The translations under genes were made by a program, and so were the position numbers. A stretch of DNA of 64,000 nucleotides. It comes from Terriglobia bacterium (GTDB lineage: Bacteria > Acidobacteriota > Terriglobia > Terriglobales > Acidobacteriaceae). The stretch is taken from positions 1 to 64,000 of the forward strand of contig JAIQGF010000017.1 of NCBI GenBank assembly GCA_020072845.1, given 5' to 3'. Every line of letters starts with the position of its first letter. The first letter of the stretch is position 1. This document shows, in pieces, positions 16,029 through 26,122 of the stretch. A model generated the notes under the pieces. It was not told the origin of the DNA and ran no database searches. It saw only the letters and a list, made by a program, of their open reading frames with translations.

Positions 16029-18035
16029 TTACTTCGAACTGCCGGCGGAAGCGGCGCGCAGAGCTTGCGCCTGCGACTCCGGTTGGGCAACGATGCCGCG
16101 GAAGGGAGTGATCCCGAGCAAGCGCCCGCCGGCGACGCTGAGCGAGCGGATGTGGACCCCGGCAACCGCGGTCCGGTTCCAGGTTTGGCCGTCGTTGGTG
16201 GAGTAGACATCCCCGGAGCGCGTCAGGCCGAGGAGTCGCCGCGCCGCCCCGTCATAGCGAACCGACATGAGGTTCTGGGGCGGAACTCCGACCAGGATGT
16301 GCTCCCAGGTGGCGCCATTGTCCTTGCTGTAAAACACGCCGGCACGCGAGGAAATCCAGATGGCGGAGGGCGAGAGCGCCACGCCTTGCACGGTGCTGAC
16401 ATACGGGGGCAATTCCACCGAGGTCCAGGCCATTCCGCCGTCGCGCGAAAAGGCCAGCGAGTTGGGCGTGGCAGCGATCACCCGCTCGCCATCGGCGTCC
16501 AGGGAGAAGAAGTTGCGCTGCGCGTCCGCCGGACGGCCGCGCCAACTGCGGCCATGGTCGAGACTGGCGTACACACCGTCGGAGGTGGCGGCGTACCAGC
16601 GCTCGCCGGAAACCACCACTGCGGCGACGCGCGCGTTGATCTCCGATTTCAGGTATTCGCGCCGGGTGGTGGTTACCATCTTCCGGGTCTTCGGCGAGCG
16701 GCGGCTGACCGTAGTGACTTTCTCCGTCAGCACGGTGTTGATCGGGCGCCAGCGAGCCAGTTTCTGCTCGTAGAGATAGACGCCGCGATGGGTGCCGGCC
16801 AGCAAATCGCCCTCGGCGGACTGCGCCAGGCTGAAGATGTCGTGTCCGGCGAGGCCGGTGTTCATCTGCTGCCAGTGGACGCCGCCGTCGTGGGTGACGA
16901 ATACGCCGCCAAATTCCTTGTCGTTGATCACGCCGGCGTACAGCGTGCTCGGATCGTTGAGGTCGGCGAGCACGGCCGAGACCTGGCGGTGCGAGAAGCC
17001 ATGGTTGGAGGCGCGGACACTCTGGCCGCCGTCGTCACTGGCGAGCACGCCGCTGCGATCGGTGGCCAGCAGGACGTGCGCGGGCCGCTGCGGATCCACC
17101 ATCACGTCGTTCACGATCAGGTTGGGCGCGGTGGTGCGCCGCCAGGTCTTGCCCGCGTCCAGCGACTTCCACAGTCCTTCCGTGGTGCCGGCGTAGACGA
17201 TCGCCGGGTTCGCGGGATCCTGGTGCAGGACGCGCGTGCGCCGGGCGGAGAACGGGATTCCCTGGATCTTGTGGAACAGTTCGCCTGCATTCTCGCTTTT
17301 GTAGATTCCGGAGCAGGCGCTCAGGTAGACGTTGGACGGATTCTGCTGATCAATGATGATGGAGAAGACGTCGGAATCGTCCACGATGCCTTGCTTCATC
17401 GAGGCCCAGGTGCGTCCGCCATCGCTGCTCTTCCACGGCAGATGCCAGGTGCCGGCATAAATCACATCCGGCGAGCGCGGGTCGAGGGCGATGGATTCGA
17501 TGTTCTTGATCTCGGCATGATTGGCGGGCGAAATTCGCTCCCAGGTGTCTCCCGCGTCCCTGCTGCGGAAGACGCCGTCGAGCGCGCCGGCGACCATGGT
17601 GCGCGAGTCGCGCGCATACACGGCGAAACTACGCACGGATTTGCCGTGCATCGCCGGCAGTGGCTGCCAGGAGCGGCCGCCGTCGCGGGAACGGAAAATG
17701 TCGCCGCCGTTGTTCTCGATGCTCCAGGCGGCGATGTAAATGGTGTTGGCGTCGGCGGGATCGACCACGATGTGGTCGAGGACATAATCGTTGCTGCCGC
17801 CCAAGTGGGCGTAGTGCGCCCAACGGGCGCCGCCATCGGTGGAGAGATACAGCTCGCCCGCGCTGGTGCCCAGGAAAATGCGGCTGGGATCATGCGGATC
17901 GTGCGCCAGACTGCGCACGTCGCCGCCTTCGGGACCGAGCGCAATCCAGGGAGCGTTCGGCGATGAGGATTGCGCCGCGGCGAATCCAGCGGCCAGCAGC
18001 AGTAGCACAACCCAGCGCCAGCGACGGAAATCCAT
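16029..18035 (-). CDS. Secreted BNR/sortilin-type (Ycf48-like) beta-propeller protein
   Basis: About 668 residues. A signal peptide (FRRWRWVVLLLLAAGFAAAQ) precedes at least ten BNR-like repeats of the form SxDGGxxW (LYLSTDGGARW, IFRSRDGGRSW, VFRSRDAGDTW, PWKSSDGGRTW and so on), the pattern of sortilin/VPS10 and YCF48-type propellers. A charged insertion near KVTTVSRRSPKTRKMVTTTRREYLKS breaks the repeats in the middle. No sialidase or glycosidase catalytic residues are apparent; a structural or binding role outside the cytoplasm is likely. I chose the ATG at 18035 just before the signal peptide; ATG 18080 would add 15 residues. There is no good ribosome-binding site for either. Confidence 0.82.
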   Translation of the reverse strand: MDFRRWRWVVLLLLAAGFAAAQSSSPNAPWIALGPEGGDVRSLAHDPHDPSRIFLGTSAGELYLSTDGGARWAHYAHLGGSNDYVLDHIVVDPADANTIYIAAWSIENNGGDIFRSRDGGRSWQPLPAMHGKSVRSFAVYARDSRTMVAGALDGVFRSRDAGDTWERISPANHAEIKNIESIALDPRSPDVIYAGTWHLPWKSSDGGRTWASMKQGIVDDSDVFSIIIDQQNPSNVYLSACSGIYKSENAGELFHKIQGIPFSARRTRVLHQDPANPAIVYAGTTEGLWKSLDAGKTWRRTTAPNLIVNDVMVDPQRPAHVLLATDRSGVLASDDGGQSVRASNHGFSHRQVSAVLADLNDPSTLYAGVINDKEFGGVFVTHDGGVHWQQMNTGLAGHDIFSLAQSAEGDLLAGTHRGVYLYEQKLARWRPINTVLTEKVTTVSRRSPKTRKMVTTTRREYLKSEINARVAAVVVSGERWYAATSDGVYASLDHGRSWRGRPADAQRNFFSLDADGERVIAATPNSLAFSRDGGMAWTSVELPPYVSTVQGVALSPSAIWISSRAGVFYSKDNGATWEHILVGVPPQNLMSVRYDGAARRLLGLTRSGDVYSTNDGQTWNRTAVAGVHIRSLSVAGGRLLGITPFRGIVAQPESQAQALRAASAGSSK

Positions 18036-18242
18036 CGACACAGTTTGGTACGAGGCAGCGGATGTGGTCACGTTGTCCATACGCGAATCTTGCCGCGATT
18101 TCAGCCCGGACGCTACCGCGCAATAGTACCAAGTCCGGTGACGAAGGTAGCAAGACGAAAGTGGCGCGGTGGCGGGACGGACCGAGGCGCAGTTCTCAAT
18201 TCGATTCCCGGGTGTGCGCCGAGGTTTGCCGGGGAATGAAAA

Positions 18243-18269
18243 AGGCCGGTCGGGATTGCCGACCGGCCT
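18243..18269 (-). terminator. Strong hairpin after OmpA-like gene
   Basis: Perfect 11-bp stem AGGCCGGTCGG/CCGACCGGCCT with a 5-nt loop, followed on the minus strand by a T tract. It lies 28 bp past the stop of 18297-19877. Confidence 0.8.
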
Positions 18270-18296
18270 GCTAGTTTGCCGCATGTGCTGTTCCGA

Positions 18297-19877
18297 CTAC
18301 GGCTTTGGAGCCGCCGGCTTGGCCGCTTTCTTCTTCATGGGCTTGGGCGCCGGAGCCTGCGGATACGCGTTCTTGCCCGCCTTCATCTTGCTGGCGTCAA
18401 ACGTGTGCGTGCCCTGGACATCAAAGCTCGTGCCCGGCGGGACAAGGTAAATCTCAGCGGTGCGATTGCCGCCGCTGCCGGTGCGCAGATCAATGCGACT
18501 CGGGTCGATTCCCTTTTCCTGCGTCAGGTACGCCTTGGTATTGACAGCGCGCTGCTCGGCAAGTGTCTGCCCGTTCTTTTCGCTGGGCTCGAAATTGCCG
18601 ACCACCACCGCCTTGGCATCGGGTTCACGCTGCAGGCGCAGGGCAACATCGTCCAGGATGGCCTTGGCTTCGTTGTCGACGCGCGCCGGCAGTTTCGGGT
18701 TCTTAAACTGAATTTCGTTGAGCTTGCTGACGCTCGGCGGAGGCGGCGGTACTTCCACGTTCACCGAGGTCGAATTGCTGCCGCTGAGCCCGCGATCGTC
18801 GGTCGCCTTGCAGTTCACGGTGATCAGCCCGGCGTAAGCGCCCGCGGTGTCCAGCGTGGCCTGCTGGCCGCTCGGGGCAATGCGGCCGCCGCTGGCGGTG
18901 AAGCCATAGGTCAGCGGACGATTGTCAGGACTCTTCCCAGTAGCGGAAATGGTGGAAGGCGTGCCCGCCTGGACCGTCGCCGGATTCGCGCTGCAGGAAA
19001 CGGTTGGCGGATGCTTGGGCGGCTCTTGCACGGTGAAACTAGCGCTGCAGGTGGCCGGCGCCATCTTCTTCGCCTTGGAATCGGTAACGGTCGCGTTGAC
19101 CGTGTACTGGCCCGGCGCCAGTCCGGTGGTGTCAATGGCAACGGTGTTGTCCCTCGGCGTTGCCTTTCCGCCGCTGGTGCTGAAATCGTAAGTTACAGTG
19201 TGGCCCTTGATGACGTTGCTGGTGGAGGTGGTCATGGTGACCGGCTCACCCGCCATCACCGACCTCGGGTTAAGCGAGCAGCTCGCGCCCAGCGGCGGCG
19301 GCGGCGCACCGCCACCGAAACTGAGCACGATTCCGCTGCGGACGCGCGCCCCCTGCAAGTTCGACGTATCAACTATGGTCGGACGAAAATTATGGTGCGC
19401 CCAGACATAGTCGGCCTCGATCAGGCGGAGAGAAAAAATTCGCGTCAGCGGGATGTCGAATCCGCCGCCAAAGACGGCGCCGAAACGGTTGTCGGAGTCT
19501 AAACCGGCAACCGATAGCCGATGCAGCCCGAACAGGGCCTGCGCGAATGGCTCAAAGTGTTCCTGGCGGAGCTTGAACCGGGGACCGAGCATTACCGTGG
19601 AGATATTTTCCAAATCGCCATAGTGGCCCTCCGCGTCAAGGCTGAGGCCCACCCACTTGTTGAAGTTGTAGGTGGAGGTAATCCCGAATCCCTTCTTGAG
19701 GGACGGCAGGGACACGTTGCCGACCTTGCCACCCGGATCCATCCAGGAGTAACCGGCGAAGATGTCGAACTTCGGGGTGGGCGCCTCCTGAGCGAAGAAA
19801 AATGAGGATGACAGGAGGAGGGAGATGGCTGCGGCGCACAGGCAGGTGCGGCCAAGAAATCTTTCACGAAGTGACAT
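18297..19877 (-). CDS. OmpA-like outer-membrane protein with Ig-like repeats
   Basis: 526 residues. A signal peptide (about 1-29, ending SSFFFAQ) is followed by an eight-strand-type beta-barrel (30-200: KFDIFAGYSW ... ARVRSGIVLSFGGG). Two Ig-like units of about 85 residues come next, each starting with CS(L/A)NPxxVxAG, then a Pro linker (EVPPPPPSVSKLNEIQF). A C-terminal OmpA-family domain (about 390-480: AKAILDDVALRLQREPDAKAVVVGNFEPSE ... LAEQRAVNTKAYL) would bind peptidoglycan. The Lys/Pro/Ala tail (PKPMKKKAAKPAAPKP) is unusual. It anchors the outer membrane to the wall. The start has a GGAGG ribosome-binding site. Confidence 0.88.
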   Translation of the reverse strand: MSLRERFLGRTCLCAAAISLLLSSSFFFAQEAPTPKFDIFAGYSWMDPGGKVGNVSLPSLKKGFGITSTYNFNKWVGLSLDAEGHYGDLENISTVMLGPRFKLRQEHFEPFAQALFGLHRLSVAGLDSDNRFGAVFGGGFDIPLTRIFSLRLIEADYVWAHHNFRPTIVDTSNLQGARVRSGIVLSFGGGAPPPPLGASCSLNPRSVMAGEPVTMTTSTSNVIKGHTVTYDFSTSGGKATPRDNTVAIDTTGLAPGQYTVNATVTDSKAKKMAPATCSASFTVQEPPKHPPTVSCSANPATVQAGTPSTISATGKSPDNRPLTYGFTASGGRIAPSGQQATLDTAGAYAGLITVNCKATDDRGLSGSNSTSVNVEVPPPPPSVSKLNEIQFKNPKLPARVDNEAKAILDDVALRLQREPDAKAVVVGNFEPSEKNGQTLAEQRAVNTKAYLTQEKGIDPSRIDLRTGSGGNRTAEIYLVPPGTSFDVQGTHTFDASKMKAGKNAYPQAPAPKPMKKKAAKPAAPKP

Positions 19878-20381
19878 GATAGATCCTCCGGTAGATTCAA
19901 GGAGCCAACTACGATTTGTTAAAGACGATGGATTTAGTAAAAGGGGGCCTGGGCCACAGGCAACATGGCTCGAAATGCGACCGAGAATTGTATCGCATTG
20001 GGGTCACAGGTGAAAGTTGCCGGCCGCGTCGGCGCACTGTTTTGCCATGCGAAGCACTTATCTGCGTTCCGCATTCGGGATTGCAATGGCTGGAATGCAG
20101 TCCGCAGCCGCTGTGTTACTCCTGCCACGGGCAATTTTTGCCCGGCGCTCTTTCCCGGTAAGACCCTGAACCGACAGCGGTTATTGGCGAAAAAACCGGC
20201 GCAAGTCACGCTCTTCCGGAAACGTGCATCTATGCATGAGGCACTCGGAACCGGGCCGCGCCGGGAATTGCCCACACTCCCATCCTTGCTTCGGATAAAC
20301 TCCGCGGCGGACGCGGGATGCTCAGCGCGCGCAGGTTGCCGAACGAGTTCCGAGGCTGAATAATGGAGCAAGACGCTATTT
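19878..20381. other. Divergent intergenic region, no gene seen
   Basis: About 500 bp between the OmpA-like gene (minus) and the NtrC regulator (plus). It must contain both promoters. I find no convincing sigma-54 24/12 element and no inverted repeat long enough to call. A minus-strand frame entering from 20623 is the shadow of the regulator gene. Confidence 0.5.
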
Positions 20382-21776
20382 ATGAACCAGGAAAAGGTAC
20401 TCATCGTCGAGGATGAGGAGAACGAACGCACCGGTCTGGCCGAGCTGGCTTCGCTGTGGGGCTTTAAATGCGAAACCGCGTGCGACGGAGTTGAGGCGCT
20501 GGAGAAGATCGAGTCCTGGTCGCCGGCGATCGTGGTCACCGACCTGATGATGCCGCGCATGGACGGGATGGAGCTGCTGCGGCGCGTCGCCGGCCTGCCG
20601 CAAGAATGCAAGGTCATTGTCATGACCGCGCACGGCAGCGTGGATAGCGCGGTGGAGGCGATGAAGATCGGCGCCTACGACTACATCCAGAAGGGCGGCG
20701 ATCCAACGCGTCTGCGCACCATCCTGAAACACGCCGTGAGCCAGCGTGATACCGAGCGCGAACTGGAAGTGACGCGGCGCACGCTGCGCGACAAGGGCGT
20801 AATGGGCCCGATGGTGGGCACCTCGCCCAAAATGCAGGAGATCTTTCACCTGGTGGAAATGGTGGCGCCGAGCACGGCCTCGGTGCTGATCACCGGCGAA
20901 AGCGGGACCGGGAAAGAGCTGGTGGCGCGCACCATTCACGACCTCAGCCCGCGCAAAGGCAAGCCCTTCATCGCCATCAATTGCGCGGCCATTCCGGAAA
21001 CGCTGATCGAAAGCGAGATCTTCGGCCATGAAAAGGGCTCCTTCACCGGCGCCGTGGAGCGCCGCGTCGGCTGCTTCGAGCTGGCCGAGGGCGGCACGCT
21101 GTTGCTGGATGAAATCGGCGAAATGCCCATCGCCACCCAGGCCAAGCTGCTGCGCGTACTCGAAGACCGCAAGCTGCGGCGGTTGGGCAGCAAGGTGGAA
21201 ACCTCGGTCGACGTCCGCGTCCTGGCGGCAACCAATAAGATCCCGGAAGAGGCGGTGGCGCAGGGATATCTGCGCAACGACCTGTATTATCGTCTCAACG
21301 TTTTCAATATCGCCATGCCACCGCTGCGCGATCACAAGCAGGACCTGCCGGAGCTGGTGACCGCGCTGTTGGCGGACATGAACGAGAAACACGGGCGCAA
21401 GGTACAGATGGTCAGCGACTCGGTGATGTCGCTGTTTTCTTCGTTTGCGTGGCCGGGGAACGTGCGCGAGCTGAGAAACACGCTGGAGCGCGCGATCATC
21501 GTGTGCGAGACCGGCGTGGTGGAAACCAAGCACCTGCCGCCGGGTTTCGGCCAGGTCACGCCGCGTCCGCCGGTGCAGGAGGCCAATGCGGTCCGGCTCG
21601 GCGTGGGCACCACCGTCGGGGAAGCGGAAAAACTGCTTATCCTGAAAACCCTGGAAGCGACCAATAACAACAAAACGCGCGCGGCGGAAATTTTGGGGAT
21701 CAGCCTGAAGACGCTGCACAATAAGCTGAAGGAATACGGAAGCCATCAGGTGGCCACGGCCGATGTGGGGCAGTAA
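20382..21776 (+). CDS. NtrC-type sigma-54 response regulator (GSFTGA variant)
   Basis: 464 residues. Receiver: DEE acidic patch at 11-13, phospho-acceptor Asp54 (VVTDLMMP), Lys104. AAA+: Walker A GESGTGKE (172-179), sigma-54 contact loop GSFTGA (219-224; Ala replaced by Ser), Walker B LLLDE, arginine fingers [11 protein letters not shown]. Fis HTH: AAEILGISLKTLHNKLKEY. It activates sigma-54 promoters after phosphorylation by the kinase that follows 81 bp downstream in the same orientation. A GGAG lies 11 nt before the ATG. The gap to the kinase is filled by a micro-repeat hairpin. Confidence 0.95.
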   Translation: MNQEKVLIVEDEENERTGLAELASLWGFKCETACDGVEALEKIESWSPAIVVTDLMMPRMDGMELLRRVAGLPQECKVIVMTAHGSVDSAVEAMKIGAYDYIQKGGDPTRLRTILKHAVSQRDTERELEVTRRTLRDKGVMGPMVGTSPKMQEIFHLVEMVAPSTASVLITGESGTGKELVARTIHDLSPRKGKPFIAINCAAIPETLIESEIFGHEKGSFTGAVERRVGCFELAEGGTLLLDEIGEMPIATQAKLLRVLEDRKLRRLGSKVETSVDVRVLAATNKIPEEAVAQGYLRNDLYYRLNVFNIAMPPLRDHKQDLPELVTALLADMNEKHGRKVQMVSDSVMSLFSSFAWPGNVRELRNTLERAIIVCETGVVETKHLPPGFGQVTPRPPVQEANAVRLGVGTTVGEAEKLLILKTLEATNNNKTRAAEILGISLKTLHNKLKEYGSHQVATADVGQ

Positions 21777-21777
21777 A

Positions 21778-21856
21778 GTCGTCAGTCTTCAGTCGCCAGT
21801 CTTCAGGCGTCTGGCGCCGGCCTTTCCTGACGACTGGAGACTGACGACTGAAGACT
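21778..21856. repeat. Micro-repeat inverted pair, unit CAGTCTTCAGTCG
   Basis: Left arm 21778-21808 (copies of CAGTC(T/G)(T/C)) and right arm 21825-21856 are near reverse complements around a 16-nt loop. It fills the gap between the regulator stop and the kinase start. Confidence 0.8.
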
Positions 21857-21857
21857 C

Positions 21858-23753
21858 ATGCGCTTAAAGCTCAAAACCAAGCTGGTGATCGGCATCAGCG
21901 CCATGGTGGTGGCGCTGGTGGCAACGCTGTCCTATATCTACGTGTCGCAGATGCTGCGGCAGCGGGTGAGCGAGGCGTACCAGAGCGGCGACTTCACCGC
22001 GCACCAGATTTACCACGGGGCGCGCGAGGCGCTGGAACTCGATCTCAGCAACGCGCGCGTGGACCCGGACGATCCCCAGGCGGTCGAAGCCGCCATCGAG
22101 GACAGCCTGCAGACCGATCCCGGTCTCAATTCCCTGCTGCAATCCATCGTCGGTTACTCGCCGACAATCTACGATGCCGCCCTCACCGACATCAGCGGGC
22201 GGGCGCTGCTGCACACCGATTCCGATGCGCAGGGCAAGCTGGCGCCATCGCGGCCGGACTTTGCTACGGTGGTGAAGGGCGGCTTCCGGCAGCAGATGCG
22301 GATCGTGTTCGGCAAGCCCCAAGTGTACGAAGTCCGACTCCCGCTCAGCCGCGCCGGCAAGCCCTTTGGCCAGATCCGCGTCGGGCTTTCCACTGTGTTT
22401 CTGAAAAGCGAACTGCAGCCGCAGATCACGCACGCGCTGGAGTTTGCCGCGTTGTCCATCCTGGTTTCGCTGTTGCTGGCGGCCGTGCTTTCTCATTTCG
22501 CGCTGCGGCCGCTGGAAGCGATCGGGCAGCGCCTGGACCGCATAACGGCGGGAGAAATTGAGCCCGTTTCCGCCAAGAGCCCCGCCCGCTATGACGAGTA
22601 CGGCCTGGTCACCACCAAGATTGACCGGCTGGGCCAGCAGATGCGCGACGTCAAAGAAGTGTTCTCCGCGTTGAAGGAGAACCTCGACCAGATCATGGGC
22701 AACCTGCAGGACGGCCTGATGCTGTTCACCCAGGACGCGCGCGTGGTGCTGGTCAGCGCTTCGGCGGAACCCTTCGTCGGCCGAGAACGAAGCCGAATCC
22801 TGGGCTGCGGCGTTACCGACATCTTCACCCGCAACACGCGCCTGGGCCGCACCGTCCTGGAGGCGTTCGAACAGCACCGCCCGGTCGAGCAACGCGAGGT
22901 CGCCGCCGAGAATGGCCGGCGGGTGCAGGTGTCCATCGATTTTATCGAGGAAGGCGGGCAAAAGATCGGGGCGCTGCTGACCATGCGCGATGCCGAGTCG
23001 GTGCGGCAAATTAGCGACGAGATCGAGCTTTCACGCCGCCTGGCCGCCATCGGACGCCTGACCTCGGGCGTCGCCCACGAGGTGCGGAATCCGATCAACG
23101 CCATCATGGTCCACCTCGAGGTGCTGCGGGAAAAAATCAAGCAGATCGATCCCGAATCGAAGCGCCACATGGACGTGATCGGCAGCGAAATCCAGCGCCT
23201 GGATCGCGTGGTGCAGACGCTGGTGGACTTCACCAAACCGGTGGAACTCCGGCTCGGCGACACCGACCTGCGCCGTGTGGTGGAGGATGTATCGCTGCTG
23301 GCCGCACCGGAAGCCGCGCGCCACGGGGTCACCGTCGGATGCGAACTGCCGGCGGAACCGCTGGTGGTGAAGGCCGATACCGATCTGGTAAAACAGGCGG
23401 TCTTGAATATCGCCCTGAACGGAATCCAGGCGATGCCGGGCGGCGGCGCGCTGAACCTGGCGGCGCGGCGTGAGGACGACGCCATCGAAATCGAGGTCCG
23501 CGACCAGGGGCCGGGCATCCCGCCGGAGGTCCGCGACAAGATTTTCAACCTGTATTTCACCACCAAGAAGTCGGGTAGCGGAATCGGCCTGGCCATGAGC
23601 TATCGCGTCATGCAATTGCACAACGGATCGGTGGAATTCGAATCCGAGCCGGGTCAAGGGACGGTGTTTCATCTGCGGTTTCCGGCCACCGGGCAGCTTC
23701 ACGCGGCCTCTTCGCAGCAGGGCGCCGACACGCAGGAAGTCAAGGCATCGTGA
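21858..23753 (+). CDS. Membrane histidine kinase (sensor-HAMP-PAS-HisKA-HATPase)
   Basis: 631 residues. TM1 (8-30), a periplasmic sensor of about 160 residues with a dCache/PAS-like look (YDAALTDISGRALLHTDSD), TM2 (193-215), HAMP (216-270), a PAS domain (275-380), HisKA with phospho-His407 in VAHEVRNPINAI, and HATPase with N-box NIALNGIQAM and G-boxes RDQGPGIP and GSGIGLAMS. It senses a signal in the periplasm and phosphorylates the sigma-54 regulator encoded just upstream. The ATG at 21858 directly follows a micro-repeat hairpin and has no clear Shine-Dalgarno. Confidence 0.93.
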   Translation: MRLKLKTKLVIGISAMVVALVATLSYIYVSQMLRQRVSEAYQSGDFTAHQIYHGAREALELDLSNARVDPDDPQAVEAAIEDSLQTDPGLNSLLQSIVGYSPTIYDAALTDISGRALLHTDSDAQGKLAPSRPDFATVVKGGFRQQMRIVFGKPQVYEVRLPLSRAGKPFGQIRVGLSTVFLKSELQPQITHALEFAALSILVSLLLAAVLSHFALRPLEAIGQRLDRITAGEIEPVSAKSPARYDEYGLVTTKIDRLGQQMRDVKEVFSALKENLDQIMGNLQDGLMLFTQDARVVLVSASAEPFVGRERSRILGCGVTDIFTRNTRLGRTVLEAFEQHRPVEQREVAAENGRRVQVSIDFIEEGGQKIGALLTMRDAESVRQISDEIELSRRLAAIGRLTSGVAHEVRNPINAIMVHLEVLREKIKQIDPESKRHMDVIGSEIQRLDRVVQTLVDFTKPVELRLGDTDLRRVVEDVSLLAAPEAARHGVTVGCELPAEPLVVKADTDLVKQAVLNIALNGIQAMPGGGALNLAARREDDAIEIEVRDQGPGIPPEVRDKIFNLYFTTKKSGSGIGLAMSYRVMQLHNGSVEFESEPGQGTVFHLRFPATGQLHAASSQQGADTQEVKAS

Positions 23754-23794
23754 TTTCCTTGCGCGAGATGTGGAAAGGGATTTAGAACAGCACT

Positions 23795-24418
23795 ATGCGA
23801 ATCGCGCGCGCCACCGTCGCGGGCATACTGCTTGCATCCATGCTGGCACTGGGCGGATGCAAGAAGAAGAAGCCCGCCGTCCCACCGCCCCAGGCACAGG
23901 CGCCGGCGATCTCGCAGCCTGAGCCCGAAGTTCAGCCTCCAGTCCCGGCCACGTCCGAGCCCAATCGTCCGCAACCCGAGGTAACGCAGCCGGAACCCGC
24001 GCCCGCTGCCACCACAGCCCCGGCCCCGAAGCCCAAAACCAAACCCCGTCATACGGCGAGAAAGGCCGTCCCTCCGCCGCCGGTGGATAAACCCGTGGAA
24101 AAGCCTGCCGAGAAGCAGCCCTCGAAAACCGTGGTCACCGAGGGCGGCACGCAGCCGGCCACGCCGCAGCTCTCCGCCAGCATGCCGCACGACCAGGCGA
24201 TCCACCAGAAGATGAACACCAATCAACTGCTGGAAGCCGCCGATTACAACGTGAAAAGCATTTCGCGCGCCCTCAATGCCGAGGAACAAGCGATGGTGCA
24301 GCACATCCGCAGCTACATGCAGCAATCGCGCGATGCGATCAAGGATGGGGATACGGAGCGCGCGTACAACCTCGCGCTCAAGGCCCACCTCCTCTCCGAC
24401 GAACTCATAAAACACTAG
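23795..24418 (+). CDS. Proline-rich lipoprotein
   Basis: 207 residues. Lipobox LGGC at Cys22, then KKKK and a Pro/Glu/Ala-rich tract (about 27-130) typical of a spacer that crosses the periplasm. The C-terminal 75 residues form a helical domain (LEAADYNVKSISRALNAEEQAMVQHIRSYMQQSRDAI...) with a hairpin that may bind peptidoglycan or a partner. It follows the kinase gene by 41 bp, probably in the same transcript. The function is not known; its placement suggests a role in envelope sensing with that two-component pair. Confidence 0.8.
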   Translation: MRIARATVAGILLASMLALGGCKKKKPAVPPPQAQAPAISQPEPEVQPPVPATSEPNRPQPEVTQPEPAPAATTAPAPKPKTKPRHTARKAVPPPPVDKPVEKPAEKQPSKTVVTEGGTQPATPQLSASMPHDQAIHQKMNTNQLLEAADYNVKSISRALNAEEQAMVQHIRSYMQQSRDAIKDGDTERAYNLALKAHLLSDELIKH

Positions 24419-24479
24419 TCCGCGCTTGACCCATCCACATCTAACGGCTAAAGTTCGCGCACCGGGTGGGGGTGGAGGT

Positions 24480-26078
24480 ATGGGCAAGACACGGGGGCTC
24501 TTCCTTCTGATTTCTGTTTTTCTCCTGGCTTCAGCGCTTGCGGCCGACGATTCGCATGCCGGCCATGCCATGACCTTGGACAAGGTGGGGAAGGTGCACT
24601 TCGATGTCACCTGTTCCGCGCCGGCACAGCGGGCGTTCCCGCACGCCGTCGCATTGCTCCACTCCTTTGCGTATGAGGAGGCACTGGCGGAGTTCACCGC
24701 CATCGCCAGGCAGGACCCCAAGTGCGCCATGGCGTACTGGGGCGAGGCCATGACCTGGTGGCGTCCGCTGTGGTACTTGCCGGACGCCAACGCCTTACGC
24801 AACGGGTCCGCCGCCATCGCGAAGGCCGCCTCGTTGGATACTCAGACCGGCCGTGAAACTGGCTATATCGTCGCGTTGCGCGCCTTCTACACCGATTACG
24901 ACAAAATCGACCATCGCACCCGCGCCATGAACTATCGCATGGTGATGGAACGCCTGCACCGGAACTTTCCCAAGGACAACGAGGTGGCGGCATTCTACGC
25001 GCTGTCGCTGCTGGCCACCGCCTCGCCGGCGGACAAGACATACCGGGACCAGCACCAGGCCGGCGCCATCCTGGAAAAGATCTTCGCCGAGCAGCCCGAC
25101 CATCCCGGGGCGGCGCACTACATCATCCACAGCTTCGACAGCCCGGGACTCGCCAAGGACGCGCTGCTGGCGGCGCGCAGTTACGCGCGCATCGCTCCGT
25201 CGGTGCCGCACGCCCTGCACATGCCGTCGCACATCTTTACCCGGCTGGGACTGTGGCAGGATTCCATCACCTCCAATGTGGCGGCGGAAAGAGCGGCCAA
25301 GCAATTCGAACAATCTACGCACATGACATCGGCCTGGGATCAGCAACTGCATGCCATGGATTACCTGATGTATGCCTACCTGCAACAAGGCCGGGACCGG
25401 GAAGCGGAGGGCGTGCTGAACGAATTGACAAGCCTGCCATCGGTGCAGCCGACGGGAACTTCGTTCTACGCCGCAGCCGCAATCCCGGCACGGTTCGCTG
25501 TCGAGCGCGGCGATTGGGACGCTGCCGCGGCCTTGCAGCCTTACGCTTCGGCGACTCCGGAAACGCAGGCGATCACCCATTGGGCACGCGCCATGGGCGC
25601 CGCCCACACCGGACGCTTCGATCTGGCGCGCGCGGAGCTCAAGGAACTGGAGGCGATCCGCGACAAGCTGGCGCTGAACAAGCAGGGCTACGACTGGGCC
25701 ACGCAGGTGGAAATCCAGCGTCGCGAGGCAACCGCGTGGCTGGCGCATGCCGAAAAGAACAACGACGGTGCGGTGTCGCTGCTGCGGTCGGCGGCCGAAC
25801 TGGAAGACTCCACCGAAAAACATCCGGTGACCCCGGGTCCGGTGCTGCCCGCGCGCGAACTCCTGGGCGACTTGCTGATGGAAGTCGGCCACCCGCAGCA
25901 GGCTTTCCAGGAATATGAAGCTGCGCTGAAGAACGCGCCGCACCGATTCCATGCGGTGCGAGGCGCAGCCCGCGCCGCCGAGGCTGCGGGCAAGCACGAT
26001 GTCGCCCGGCGGTATGATCGTGAGCTGCTGGAGTTAACCGTCGCGGGGCTTAATCTAGTTTATCTGGCGGTGAAATAA
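24480..26078 (+). CDS. Secreted TPR-repeat protein
   Basis: 532 residues. Signal peptide GLFLLISVFLLASALA, then HAGHAM near the mature N-terminus, then at least five TPR-like helical pairs (FAYEEALAEFTAIARQDPKCAMAYWGEAM ... HPQQAFQEYEAALKNAPHRFHAVRGAARAAEAAGK). Several His-rich spots (PDHPGAAHYIIHSFD, PSVPHALHMPSHIF) are conserved in a family of large TPR proteins that I have seen in Acidobacteria and Planctomycetes, but no enzyme activity is assigned. I chose the ATG at 24480 directly before the signal peptide; the frame is open back to TTG 24426. It probably acts as a protein-protein scaffold in the periplasm. Confidence 0.83.
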   Translation: MGKTRGLFLLISVFLLASALAADDSHAGHAMTLDKVGKVHFDVTCSAPAQRAFPHAVALLHSFAYEEALAEFTAIARQDPKCAMAYWGEAMTWWRPLWYLPDANALRNGSAAIAKAASLDTQTGRETGYIVALRAFYTDYDKIDHRTRAMNYRMVMERLHRNFPKDNEVAAFYALSLLATASPADKTYRDQHQAGAILEKIFAEQPDHPGAAHYIIHSFDSPGLAKDALLAARSYARIAPSVPHALHMPSHIFTRLGLWQDSITSNVAAERAAKQFEQSTHMTSAWDQQLHAMDYLMYAYLQQGRDREAEGVLNELTSLPSVQPTGTSFYAAAAIPARFAVERGDWDAAAALQPYASATPETQAITHWARAMGAAHTGRFDLARAELKELEAIRDKLALNKQGYDWATQVEIQRREATAWLAHAEKNNDGAVSLLRSAAELEDSTEKHPVTPGPVLPARELLGDLLMEVGHPQQAFQEYEAALKNAPHRFHAVRGAARAAEAAGKHDVARRYDRELLELTVAGLNLVYLAVK

Positions 26079-26122
26079 CGTCAGGAGATGGCCTGCGAAG
26101 CAGAACGCTGTACACTCGACAC